DNA of 15,213 bases from an uncultured delta proteobacterium (GTDB lineage Bacteria; Desulfobacterota; WTBG01; CAIYCZ01). The position numbers and the translations under genes were made by a program. Where the stretch lies: contig CAIYCZ010000322.1 in NCBI GenBank assembly GCA_903924805.1, forward strand, positions 1 through 15,213, in the 5' to 3' direction. Below, one piece after another: positions 7,236 through 15,112 of the stretch (positions within the stretch are counted from its first letter, which is position 1; every line of letters starts with the position of its first letter). The notes under the pieces are model-generated. The model did no database searches. It saw only the letters and a list, made by a program, of their open reading frames with translations, and was not told where the DNA came from.

Positions 7236-7303
7236 TGAGGTGCGGGTTGCGGATCACACGTCCGTACCCGCAACCCGTAATACGGAAAATTTTTTCAACG
7301 CCT
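7236..7303 (+). promoter_or_regulatory. intercistronic hairpin between the two receptor genes
   Basis: CGGGTTGCGG (7243-7252) is perfectly complementary to CCGCAACCCG (7268-7277), a 10-bp GC-rich stem with a 15-base loop. The loop base run CCGTA (7262-7266) could instead pair with TACGG (7281-7285). A run of six T follows at 7290-7295, twelve bases after the main stem, too far for a textbook terminator. It may be a partial attenuator or an RNA-stabilising element setting the ratio of the two receptors. Confidence 0.55.
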
Positions 7304-9436
7304 ATGAAACACTATGTAAATCGCCTGAAGATCGCACACAAGCTCCTTATCAGCAGCCTGGCTTTTGCTCTGCCGATCGCCGTGCTGCTCTATTTTGTCA
7401 TCTCCGGGTTTAATCACGATATCTACCTGGCACACATGGAGGTGAGAGGCAATCAGCTGCTGGCGCCCCTGGAACGGCTGGTGAGCCTTATCCCGCACCA
7501 TCAGCGCCTGACCCACGCCTATCTTGCAGGGAATAAGGCGGTGCTGAACGAGATTACCCTCATCGCGACCAGGATAGACGAGTCCTTTTCCCACCTCAGC
7601 GGGGAAGCCGGAAAAGCTGACACTGCCTTCCAGATCGACGCGCACAGCCTGAAGCAGGCCGGCATGGAGCAGCTCCTTCCCGAGCGGATACAGCAGCGCT
7701 GGCAGACGGTGCGCTCGATGTGGAGGAACAATACCGCCGAACACAATGACTTTGAGCATCTGTACCTGTCAATTTCCACCACTTCCCTGATAAAGAGGAT
7801 CGGAGACATGTCGCACATGATTCTCGATCCGGACCTGGACTCATATTATATGATTGATATGGTGCTGCTGACACTGCCCAAGGCCCAGGAACGGCTGAAC
7901 GAGATATTGCGTTTCGGGCAGCGGGTACTCTCCCGGGGGCTCATTACCCAGGATGATGCAGCACAGTTTTTAATACATACGGCACTGCTTGAAGAGAATG
8001 ACCTGATGCGTGTCCGCGACAGCAGCGCTACGGCACTGCGCGAAGATAAAAATTTTTACGGGGTAAGCCCGTCCCTGCAGAAGAACCTGCCCCCCCTGCT
8101 CTCTCACTATGAATCATCGCTGCGATCCCTTCTCGATCAGTTATACAGCATTTCCCCGGGTGCACCGCAAAACGGTTCTGCGGAAGAATTCCTGAAGTGC
8201 GGGGAAGCTGCGATTGATACCGGCGCAAAACTCTGGCAGGGCGCGATGGCGGAGCTGCATATCCTGCTGCAGAAGCGGATAGCACGCTATGAGCAGAAGC
8301 TGTTCATTGCCCTGCTGCTGAGCCTTGCGGCACTGGCAGCCGCGGTCGGCCTGGTGCTGTTTATCGCCGCGGGCATAACCCGCCCCTTAAGCCGGGTGAC
8401 CGCCATTGCCGGAGAAATTGCCGCAGGTGATCTGCAGACGGCACGGCAGCGTCTAGGTGCGAGTGATATGTTCAGCGGGTGTACGGACGCCGCCGAGCAG
8501 GCGGCACCTGTCAATACGATCAGGGACGAGACCTGGAAGCTGTTTCAGGCATTCTCCACCATGGTCTGCAAGCTTGATTCGCTGCTGTCTCAGGTGCACA
8601 GCTCAAGCCTCCAGGTAACCACCTCCGCTGCGCAGATTGCCGCCTCGGTGCGGCAGCTCGATGCAACCGTCGCCGAGCAGGCATCCGCCACCCGGCAGGT
8701 GAAAGAGACCAGCACGGAAATATCTGCCACTACCACTGAACTGGCGCGAACCATGGACACCGTAACAACCATGGCACAGGACGCCACGGATCTGGCGGTC
8801 TCCGGCATGGAGAACTTGAGCGAGATCAACACCGCCATGCAGGAACTGACCGATACCACCAGCGAAATCTCTGACAAACTACGGATTATCAGTGAAAAGA
8901 CCGGCACCATCACGCAGGTAATCACCACCATTGTCACGGTGGCGAATCAGACAAACCTGCTCTCCTTAAATGCGGCAATAGAGGCAGAGAAGGCGGGAGA
9001 ATACGGCAGGGGATTTTCAGTCGTTGCCCGTGAAATGCGTCGTCTCGCAGACCAGACTGCCGTCGCCACCCTGGATATTGAGGGGATTATCACCGCGATG
9101 CAGGCTGCCGTAACAGATGGCGTGGCCGGCATGGAACGCTACACCAGCCAGGCTCAGGTAAGCTCTGAAAAGATAGTGCGGACCAGCACGAATTTGCGTA
9201 CCGTCATTGAGCACATCGGGGACGTGGGGCCGCAGTGCGCAATGGTGAACCAGCGCATGCAGATTCTGTCTCACAGCGGCGGCCAGATCAGCGAGGCCAT
9301 GAAGCAGCTCAATGAGACTGCCCGGCAGACCAGGGATTCGCTCACGGAATTTAAAACAGTCATTGAACAGCTCAATGCAGCCGTGCACGGCCTGCAGGAG
9401 GAAATGACCCAGTTTTCAGTAACGGCGCAGGATTAA
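7304..9436 (+). CDS. wspA: methyl-accepting receptor with helical periplasmic sensor, WspA-type
   Basis: From the start at 7304 the product has 710 residues: membrane segment 13-35, a largely helical periplasmic region 36-331 with the motif DPDLDSYYMIDM (175-186) seen in large helical-bundle sensors, membrane segment 332-356, HAMP 357-421 with an insert at 378-407, and a signalling domain 437-710. The tip NLLSLNAAIEAEKAGEYGRG (551-570) and FSVVAREMRRLADQTAVATL match WspA of Pseudomonas closely in form. No docking pentapeptide is present. It is the likely canonical WspA, the second receptor of the operon. An in-frame ATG at 7235 overlaps the upstream TGA and would add 23 residues encoded by the hairpin region; I prefer 7304 because it gives a typical Lys-rich receptor start, though neither start has a good ribosome site. 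CheW begins one base after its stop. Confidence 0.9.
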   Translation: MKHYVNRLKIAHKLLISSLAFALPIAVLLYFVISGFNHDIYLAHMEVRGNQLLAPLERLVSLIPHHQRLTHAYLAGNKAVLNEITLIATRIDESFSHLSGEAGKADTAFQIDAHSLKQAGMEQLLPERIQQRWQTVRSMWRNNTAEHNDFEHLYLSISTTSLIKRIGDMSHMILDPDLDSYYMIDMVLLTLPKAQERLNEILRFGQRVLSRGLITQDDAAQFLIHTALLEENDLMRVRDSSATALREDKNFYGVSPSLQKNLPPLLSHYESSLRSLLDQLYSISPGAPQNGSAEEFLKCGEAAIDTGAKLWQGAMAELHILLQKRIARYEQKLFIALLLSLAALAAAVGLVLFIAAGITRPLSRVTAIAGEIAAGDLQTARQRLGASDMFSGCTDAAEQAAPVNTIRDETWKLFQAFSTMVCKLDSLLSQVHSSSLQVTTSAAQIAASVRQLDATVAEQASATRQVKETSTEISATTTELARTMDTVTTMAQDATDLAVSGMENLSEINTAMQELTDTTSEISDKLRIISEKTGTITQVITTIVTVANQTNLLSLNAAIEAEKAGEYGRGFSVVAREMRRLADQTAVATLDIEGIITAMQAAVTDGVAGMERYTSQAQVSSEKIVRTSTNLRTVIEHIGDVGPQCAMVNQRMQILSHSGGQISEAMKQLNETARQTRDSLTEFKTVIEQLNAAVHGLQEEMTQFSVTAQD

Positions 9437-9437
9437 C

Positions 9438-9902
9438 ATGCTGCTGCTCCTGTTTCAGATAGGCAATGAGCGATTCGGTCTGGATGTCACCCGGATTATA
9501 GAAGTGACACCCATGGCCGTTTTAAAAAAGGCACCCGCTGACGCGGCGCATGTCGCCGGACTGTTCAATTACCGGGGCAGCGTTGTGCCGGTGATTGATC
9601 TCTCATACCTGTTGCAGGCACGACCATCGCGGCCCCGCTTGAGCACCCGGATCATACTGGTGGATTATACCGGTTCAGACAGTGCTCACCACATCCTGGG
9701 GCTTCTGGCCGAGCGCGTCACGGAAACCGTTGCCTGCCGGAGGGAAGATGTTCGCTCTCCCGGCATCGGATTTGATAACGCGCCGTATCTGGGTGATATT
9801 ATTATTGATAATCAGGGGATGATCCAGCACGTGCTGGTGGAACAGCTGCTGCCGCACTGGCTGCAGGAATCCCTGTTCCCGGCAGCAAAGGAACAGCCAT
9901 GA
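9438..9902 (+). CDS. wspB: CheW-type coupling protein, WspB-like
   Basis: This 154-residue product is a single CheW domain that links receptor tips to the CheA kinase in the cytoplasm. Family features are the early LFQIGNERFGLDV (5-17), the central HVAGLFNYRGSVVPVIDL (38-55), and RLSTRIILVDY (67-77), a segment I recall as characteristic of WspB. The length is normal for CheW. The ATG at 9438 lies one base after the receptor stop, and the AGGA ribosome site is inside the end of the receptor gene, so translation is probably coupled. Its own stop overlaps the start of the next gene as ATGA. It is one of two coupling proteins in the operon; the other has a Cys-rich extension, so the two may serve different receptors or different faces of the array (inference). 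Confidence 0.92.
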   Translation: MLLLLFQIGNERFGLDVTRIIEVTPMAVLKKAPADAAHVAGLFNYRGSVVPVIDLSYLLQARPSRPRLSTRIILVDYTGSDSAHHILGLLAERVTETVACRREDVRSPGIGFDNAPYLGDIIIDNQGMIQHVLVEQLLPHWLQESLFPAAKEQP

Positions 9903-11194
9903 GGTCGTATGCCTCGATTGTGAGGTTTCTTGAGGAAGCTATTGGCCTTGACCCCGAGTCCATCGGGGTAAAAGCACTGGAGCATGCCGTTTCTTCCCTT
10001 GCAGAGCGCTCCCGGATACCTGACTGCAGGCGCTATCTGGAAACGCTTAAACATTCGCACGCGGATCTGCAGCAGCTCATAGATGCGGTTGTCGTTCCCG
10101 AAACATGGTTTTTCCGGGACAGCGAGCCGTTTGTCTTTCTCCGCGAGCAGGTACAAAGCTCAGGGCTTGCGATTGCTTCCGCGGCCCCGCTAAGAATCCT
10201 GTCTGTTGCCTGCTCCAGCGGGGAGGAGCCGTATTCGATTGTCATGGCACTGCAGGAGGAAGGCCTGTCGCCTCAGCAGTTTCACATTGACGCCGTTGAT
10301 GTCAGTAAAAAGGCGATTGAAAAGGCCCGCCAGGCGCTCTACGGGAAAGGATCGTTCCGCAATGGCAGCATGCCCTATCAATCCCGCTATTTTAGCAATA
10401 CCGGCCACGGGTTTAAGCTGGACACCGCTGTCTCCACGCTGGTTCACTTCTCCATTGACAATCTTCTGTCCGATCACTTTCTTGCAGACCGCACGCCCTA
10501 CCAGGTGATATTTTGCAGAAACGTGCTGATTTATCTGAGCCGTAAGGCGCGCAGCAGAGTCGTTGCCCACCTGGACCGCCTGCTGGCAATGGATGGCCTT
10601 CTGTTCGCCGGGCATGCCGAAGTCCCTTTTTTCCAGCAGGCAGGCTATGTCCCGGTAGAGCATCCCCGCTCTTTTGCCTGCCGCAAACCCGGAGCCGTCC
10701 CGCAGGTGAAAAAGAAACCGGCAGCCCACGCCGCCCTTGTCAAAGAGAGGGCCTCAAGAAGCGCATGCGGGGCTGTGCAGCAGACGGAAATCTCACCGCA
10801 CCTCCCGTTGCTCAAGAGGGAAGAAGCTGCCCCATCTGCACGGAAGCATAAGGGAAAAGCGCCACCGCCTGAGAGTACATCCGCTGCTTCCCTGATTACA
10901 GCAGTGCGCACCCGCGCCGATCAGGGATTGTTTGCCGAGGCTTCTGCACTGGCTGAGCAGTATCTGCGGGAGCATGGTGCTGACGCCGAAATCTACTGCC
11001 TGATGGGGCTCATACAGCAGGCGCGCAATTGCCCGGAGCCTGCTGAAGACTATTTCCTGAAAGCCCTCTATCTTGATCCGTCATACTATGATGTCCTGAT
11101 TCACTTGAGCCTGTTGTGCGAACACCGCGGAGATACCGCCAGAGCCGCCCTGTTTCAGCAGCGGGCACAGCGCCTGCAGGCACGCAGGACGTGA
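9899..11194 (+). CDS. wspC: CheR methyltransferase with C-terminal TPR region, WspC-like
   Basis: The product (431 residues) methylates receptor glutamates using S-adenosylmethionine. The N-terminal helical CheR part leads to VPETWFFRDSEPF (66-78), the SAM-binding motif VACSSGEEPYS (103-113), DAVDVS (131-136) and FCRNVLIYLS (205-214). A basic, Pro/Ala-rich linker (about 263-330) leads to tetratricopeptide-like helices (332-430), including AEIYCLMGLIQQARNCPEPA (363-382) and ALYLDPSYYDVLIHL (389-403). This CheR-TPR fusion is the hallmark of WspC, where the repeats tune methylation activity. Because neither receptor has a docking pentapeptide, the TPR region may replace that tether (inference). 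The start overlaps the wspB stop by four bases (ATGA). No key residue appears to be missing. Confidence 0.93.
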   Translation: MRSYASIVRFLEEAIGLDPESIGVKALEHAVSSLAERSRIPDCRRYLETLKHSHADLQQLIDAVVVPETWFFRDSEPFVFLREQVQSSGLAIASAAPLRILSVACSSGEEPYSIVMALQEEGLSPQQFHIDAVDVSKKAIEKARQALYGKGSFRNGSMPYQSRYFSNTGHGFKLDTAVSTLVHFSIDNLLSDHFLADRTPYQVIFCRNVLIYLSRKARSRVVAHLDRLLAMDGLLFAGHAEVPFFQQAGYVPVEHPRSFACRKPGAVPQVKKKPAAHAALVKERASRSACGAVQQTEISPHLPLLKREEAAPSARKHKGKAPPPESTSAASLITAVRTRADQGLFAEASALAEQYLREHGADAEIYCLMGLIQQARNCPEPAEDYFLKALYLDPSYYDVLIHLSLLCEHRGDTARAALFQQRAQRLQARRT

Positions 11195-11207
11195 GAGGGT
11201 AACAGCT

Positions 11208-11885
11208 ATGGATCAAAGAAACGATTATCGCTTCGCGCACTGCTGGAAAAAGACCGGCGTATTTGGTGACGGTTCCTGCGAAAAACTTGCTGCAACCGTG
11301 CACTGCAGGAATTGTCAGGAATATGCACGGGCCGGCAGAAGCCTGTTTGACCGGGAGATTCCGCAGGGATACCGGGAAGCGTGGACTGCGCTTCTTGCAA
11401 GCGCCAAGGAAGCCGAAGCCACCGGCACGGTATCGGTTGTGATATTCAGACTTAATAACGAATGGCTGGCATTAAAAACAGGCTTTTTCCGCGAAGTGGT
11501 GGAGGTGCGCCCGGTGCACACAATGCCGTTTAAAACCGGTGCGGTGTTTAAGGGACTGGTTAACATAAACGGGGAACTGCTCCTGTGCGTTTCTGCTGCC
11601 GCCATGCTCGGTCTGGAAGAGCAGCCAGAGGAACACACAACCGGCAGCGGCATCTATAGGCGTCTTGCGGTGGTCGCCCGGGACGCAGAGCGTTTTGTGT
11701 TTCCCGTTGATGAAATTCTGGGGATCCTGCATCTGTCCGGTGATGAGCTGCACAAGACCCCGGTAACCATAGCCAAAGCCCCCGCAGCCCATACCCTGGG
11801 AGTTTTCACGCTCCGGGATAACACGGTGGGGCTGCTGGATGAAGATAAATTTTTTCAATCGCTGCAGAGGAGTGTCGCCAGTTGA
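11208..11885 (+). CDS. wspD: CheW-type coupling protein with N-terminal four-Cys motif, WspD-like
   Basis: The 225-residue product has a CheW domain from about 75 to 222 (IFRLNNEWLAL 79-89, FKGLVNINGELLLCVS 114-129, RFVFPVDEILGI 162-173). Before it is a 70-residue extension with CW at 12-13, Cys24 in GDGSCEKL, and HCRNC (32-36), giving Cys12, Cys24, Cys33 and Cys36. The spacing could bind a metal ion or respond to oxidation; no function has been shown by this sequence. I recall the same CW...GD.SC...HCRNC pattern in WspD of Pseudomonas, which supports the assignment. It couples receptors to the kinase. The start ATG has a GAGAGGG site 8 bases upstream and lies 13 bases after the CheR stop. 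The stop TGA overlaps the TTG start of the CheA gene. Confidence 0.9.
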   Translation: MDQRNDYRFAHCWKKTGVFGDGSCEKLAATVHCRNCQEYARAGRSLFDREIPQGYREAWTALLASAKEAEATGTVSVVIFRLNNEWLALKTGFFREVVEVRPVHTMPFKTGAVFKGLVNINGELLLCVSAAAMLGLEEQPEEHTTGSGIYRRLAVVARDAERFVFPVDEILGILHLSGDELHKTPVTIAKAPAAHTLGVFTLRDNTVGLLDEDKFFQSLQRSVAS

Positions 11886-14095
11886 GCGGACCTGATACTA
11901 TAGCGGATCTCTCCATGCTGGATCTGTTCCGCCTGGAGGTGGAAAATCATGGGCGGGTGCTTGAGTCCGGGCTGGTGGCTGCTGAAGGCAACCAGTCTCC
12001 GGCAGCCATTGAGCCCCTGATGCGCGCCGCTCACTCCATCAAAGGTGCCTCCCGCATCGTGGGCCTGCATCGCGGCGTCTCCCTTGCCCATGCCATGGAG
12101 GATGTGCTTTCCGCGGCCCAGCACGGCAGGCTCACGCTCTCCTCCGGGGATATTGACCTGCTGCTGCGCAGCACTGATATATTCCTGCGCCTGGCCGGTC
12201 TGGACACGGCCGCCATTCCCGCATGTCTTGAAGAAAACGCTGAAGCCATCAGCACATTGAGCCAGGCGCTTTCCGCTATACGTTCGGGAAAACCTGCTCC
12301 CGCAGCCGTAGCGCCGCCCGAGCCTGCGCTCAGGACAGACGCCACGCCAAAGGAAAGCCTCCCGGAAAAAGCTGACGACAGCTTCGTGCGGGTTCTGGCA
12401 GAAAACCTGAACCGTCTTATGGGTCTTGCTGGTGAGTGTTTGGTGCAGGCACGCTCCGTCAAACAGTTTTCTGCATCTTTGCTGAAAATAAAAAACTGGC
12501 AGCAGGACCTGGACAGTGCCCTTGAGCACCTGCAGAATTCCGGCACTATGACCGGAGAGCAGCTTGGCGAGCCACAGAAACAGCTGGATCACATCCGCGA
12601 CCTGCTCGCTGTTCATAGCGAACAGTTTGAGCTTTTTTCCCGCAGGCTCGAACACAGCGCCGGCAAACTATACGACGAGGTCATCGCCAGCCGCATGCGG
12701 CCTTTTTCCGACGGGCTGATCGGGTTTCCGCGGATGGTGCGCGACCTTGCCCGGGAGCTTGGCAAAAAGATTAATTTACGGATTGAGGGAGCGGCTACCC
12801 GGGTGGACCGTGACATCCTGGAACAGCTCGAGGCTCCGCTCATCCATCTGCTGCGCAATGCCATAGATCATGGCATCGAATCACCGGACGAGCGGATAAC
12901 AGCAGGAAAGCCTGCTGAAGGTACGATTGTCCTTGAAGCACGGCACCGGTCCGGGATGTTAAATATAAGCATTCATGATGACGGCAGGGGCATTGACCCG
13001 CAACAGCTGCGGCGCAAGATCGTTGCACGCGGGTATGTGGCTGAAGATACGGCGGCCCATCTCAGCACTGCCGAGTTGTATGATTTCCTGTTTTTGCCCG
13101 GCTTTTCCACCGCCGCCACGGTCACGGAGCTTTCCGGCCGGGGTGTCGGGCTGGATGTGGTTTTTTCCATGTGCCAGAGGGTAGGCGGATCGGTTCGTGT
13201 TGAATCGCAGCCGGGGCTGGGCAGCGGCTTCCATGTGCAGCTTCCCCTCACCCTGTCGGTTCTCCGCACGCTGCTGGTCAGTATCAGCGGCGAACCGTAC
13301 GCGTTGCCCCTTACCCGCATAGACCGCATTCTGACCGTCTCTCCCGATGACCTGCACAGCCTGGAGGACCGCCAGTTTGTAACCGTCGACGGCGAGCATA
13401 TCGGCATTGTCAATGCCCAGCAGGCGCTGAACCTCCCGCCGCTGCAGAGAGGCTCTGCGCCGCTATGTATAGCCGTTATCAGCGACCGTTTAAACCAGTA
13501 CGGCCTGGCAGTTGACCGCTTCCTGAGCCAGCGGGACCTGGTGGTCATGCCCCTTGATCCCCGCCTGGGCAAGGTTCCCGCCGTCAGCGCCGGAGCCATT
13601 ACGGAAGAGGGCTCACCGGTGCTGATTCTGGATGTGGATGATCTGGTACGCTCTATTAACAGCCTGGTCACCCAGGGCAGTCTCCACAAAGTGGGCAGCG
13701 CGGCAGAGCTGCTGCGCACGGCCAGAAAGCGTATCCTCGTGGTTGATGATTCCCTCACCGTGCGCGAGGTGGAGCGCAAGCTCCTGGAAAACAGCGGCTA
13801 TGAGGTGGTGGCGGCGGTTGATGGAGTGGACGGCTGGAACAGCCTGCAGCGCGGCACCTTTGATCTGGTTGTCTCTGATATAGATATGCCGCGGATGAAC
13901 GGCATCGAGCTGGTGCGCAGGATTAAAAATGATCCCGCCCTTAAAAACCTGCCGGTAATGATTGTTTCCTATAAAGACCGGGAGGAAGACCGGCTGCTGG
14001 GGCTTGAAGCCGGTGCCAATTATTATCTCACCAAAAGCAGCTTCCATGATGAGACCCTCATTACTGCCGTGAAAGATCTGATAGGAGCGCCCTGA
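11882..14095 (+). CDS. wspE: CheA histidine kinase with C-terminal receiver domain, WspE-like
   Basis: This 737-residue hybrid kinase has an HPt domain (about 10-135) with phospho-His51 in MRAAHSIKGASRIV (47-60), a Pro/Ala linker instead of a P2 domain, a helical dimerisation part (about 165-260), and a HATPase domain with N box HLLRNAIDHGIES (322-334), G1 DDGRGID (366-372) and G2 SGRGVGLDVV (418-427). A CheW-like regulatory domain (458-595) and a receiver domain (616-737) follow. The receiver has Asp622/Asp623, phospho-Asp666 in SDIDMPRMNG and Lys718, so it looks active. It would phosphorylate itself, CheB and, in Wsp systems, WspR. I chose the TTG at 11882: GAGGAG lies 9 bases before it, it overlaps the previous stop, and the extra residues fit the HPt first helix. 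An ATG at 11915 is the alternative. Confidence 0.94.
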   Translation: MSGPDTIADLSMLDLFRLEVENHGRVLESGLVAAEGNQSPAAIEPLMRAAHSIKGASRIVGLHRGVSLAHAMEDVLSAAQHGRLTLSSGDIDLLLRSTDIFLRLAGLDTAAIPACLEENAEAISTLSQALSAIRSGKPAPAAVAPPEPALRTDATPKESLPEKADDSFVRVLAENLNRLMGLAGECLVQARSVKQFSASLLKIKNWQQDLDSALEHLQNSGTMTGEQLGEPQKQLDHIRDLLAVHSEQFELFSRRLEHSAGKLYDEVIASRMRPFSDGLIGFPRMVRDLARELGKKINLRIEGAATRVDRDILEQLEAPLIHLLRNAIDHGIESPDERITAGKPAEGTIVLEARHRSGMLNISIHDDGRGIDPQQLRRKIVARGYVAEDTAAHLSTAELYDFLFLPGFSTAATVTELSGRGVGLDVVFSMCQRVGGSVRVESQPGLGSGFHVQLPLTLSVLRTLLVSISGEPYALPLTRIDRILTVSPDDLHSLEDRQFVTVDGEHIGIVNAQQALNLPPLQRGSAPLCIAVISDRLNQYGLAVDRFLSQRDLVVMPLDPRLGKVPAVSAGAITEEGSPVLILDVDDLVRSINSLVTQGSLHKVGSAAELLRTARKRILVVDDSLTVREVERKLLENSGYEVVAAVDGVDGWNSLQRGTFDLVVSDIDMPRMNGIELVRRIKNDPALKNLPVMIVSYKDREEDRLLGLEAGANYYLTKSSFHDETLITAVKDLIGAP

Positions 14096-14098
14096 ATC

Positions 14099-15112
14099 AT
14101 GCGTATTGCCATTGTGAATGACTTGATTATGGCTGTGGAAGCACTGCGCCGGGTCATTGCCGCGGTGCCCGGCTACGAGATTGCCTGGGTTGCGCTCAAT
14201 GGCAGGGAAGCGGTGGAAAAATGCGCCAAGGACCGGCCTGACCTGATCCTCATGGACCTGATCATGCCGGTCATGGACGGGGTGCAGGCCACCTCCAGCA
14301 TTATGAAAAATAGTCCCTGCGCTATTGTGGTGGTCACGGCAACCGTTACCGGCAATGCAGCAAAGGTGTTTGAGGCCATGGGCTGCGGAGCCCTTGATGC
14401 CGTGCGCACGCCCGTGCTGGACGCGGAGGGGAAGATTGAGGGGGCGGCAGAGCTGCTTAAAAAAATTGCCATTGTGGGAAAGCTTATCAGCGCTGACGTG
14501 CCGTCACTGAAACTTGAAGCCGGGCAGAAAAAAACAGCCGCCACAGCAGCGCTGCCCATGATCGCTATCGGCTCTTCCACCGGCGGCCCCAAAGCCCTTG
14601 CGCAGATTCTCTCGCGCATACCCCGCTCCCTGGGAGCAGGCATCGTTATCATCCAGCATGTGGATAGCAGTTTTGCCGGAGACCTGGCAGCATGGCTCGG
14701 TGAGCAGACCGGACTCTGCGTAACCCTGGCGCAGGACGGCATGCTCCTGGAACCGGACCGGGTGTTTGTCGCCGGCACCAACGACCATTTAGTGATAGGC
14801 CCGGACAGTACATTGCACTACACGCAGGAGCCGCGCAATTATCCCTACCGGCCCTCGGTTGACACCTTCTTTCACAGCGTAAAACAGCACTGGCCGCGCA
14901 GCGATGTGGCGGTACTTCTGACCGGCATGGGCAGAGATGGAGCCAAGGGGCTCCTGGGGCTGCGCCAGGCCGGCTGGCACACCATTGTCCAGGATGAAAA
15001 GACATCCATTATCTACGGTATGCCCAAAGCTGCAGCAGAGCTTGGTGCAGCAGTGGAAATACTGCCTCTTGAAACCATTGCCGACTCGATTGTCAGGCAT
15101 CTGAATAACTAG
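14099..15112 (+). CDS. wspF: CheB-type receptor methylesterase with receiver domain, WspF-like
   Basis: The product (337 residues) removes receptor methyl groups when phosphorylated by the kinase. The receiver domain (1-125) starts MRIAIVNDLIMAVEALRR, close to WspF, and has phospho-Asp53 in LMDLIMPVMDG (51-61). Its first acidic pair is Asn7-Asp8 rather than Asp-Asp, and the usual switch Lys before Pro is Arg103 (VRTP). The esterase domain (152-337) has the catalytic triad: Ser160 in IGSSTGGPKA, His187 in IIQHV and Asp280 in LTGMGRDGAKG. The linker (130-150) is short. The start lies 3 bases after the kinase stop, with AGGAG 11 bases upstream. In Pseudomonas loss of WspF locks Wsp signalling on. 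The stop codon TAG is part of a CTAG in which an insertion element ends. The gene appears intact. Confidence 0.94.
   Translation: MRIAIVNDLIMAVEALRRVIAAVPGYEIAWVALNGREAVEKCAKDRPDLILMDLIMPVMDGVQATSSIMKNSPCAIVVVTATVTGNAAKVFEAMGCGALDAVRTPVLDAEGKIEGAAELLKKIAIVGKLISADVPSLKLEAGQKKTAATAALPMIAIGSSTGGPKALAQILSRIPRSLGAGIVIIQHVDSSFAGDLAAWLGEQTGLCVTLAQDGMLLEPDRVFVAGTNDHLVIGPDSTLHYTQEPRNYPYRPSVDTFFHSVKQHWPRSDVAVLLTGMGRDGAKGLLGLRQAGWHTIVQDEKTSIIYGMPKAAAELGAAVEILPLETIADSIVRHLNN

Noticed and set aside
7268..7295. rho-independent terminator between the receptors
   Set aside because: The T run starts twelve bases after the stem, and the genes downstream belong to the same functional set.
11855..12655. 266-codon open frame on the minus strand opposite the CheA gene
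   Set aside because: It is antisense to well-conserved HPt and dimerisation coding sequence; the composition is that of a shadow frame.
12973..13779. 268-codon open frame on the minus strand, very rich in Ser and Arg
   Set aside because: Opposite the CheA ATPase and CheW-like domains; the biased Ser/Arg content is typical of an antisense frame of GC-rich coding DNA.
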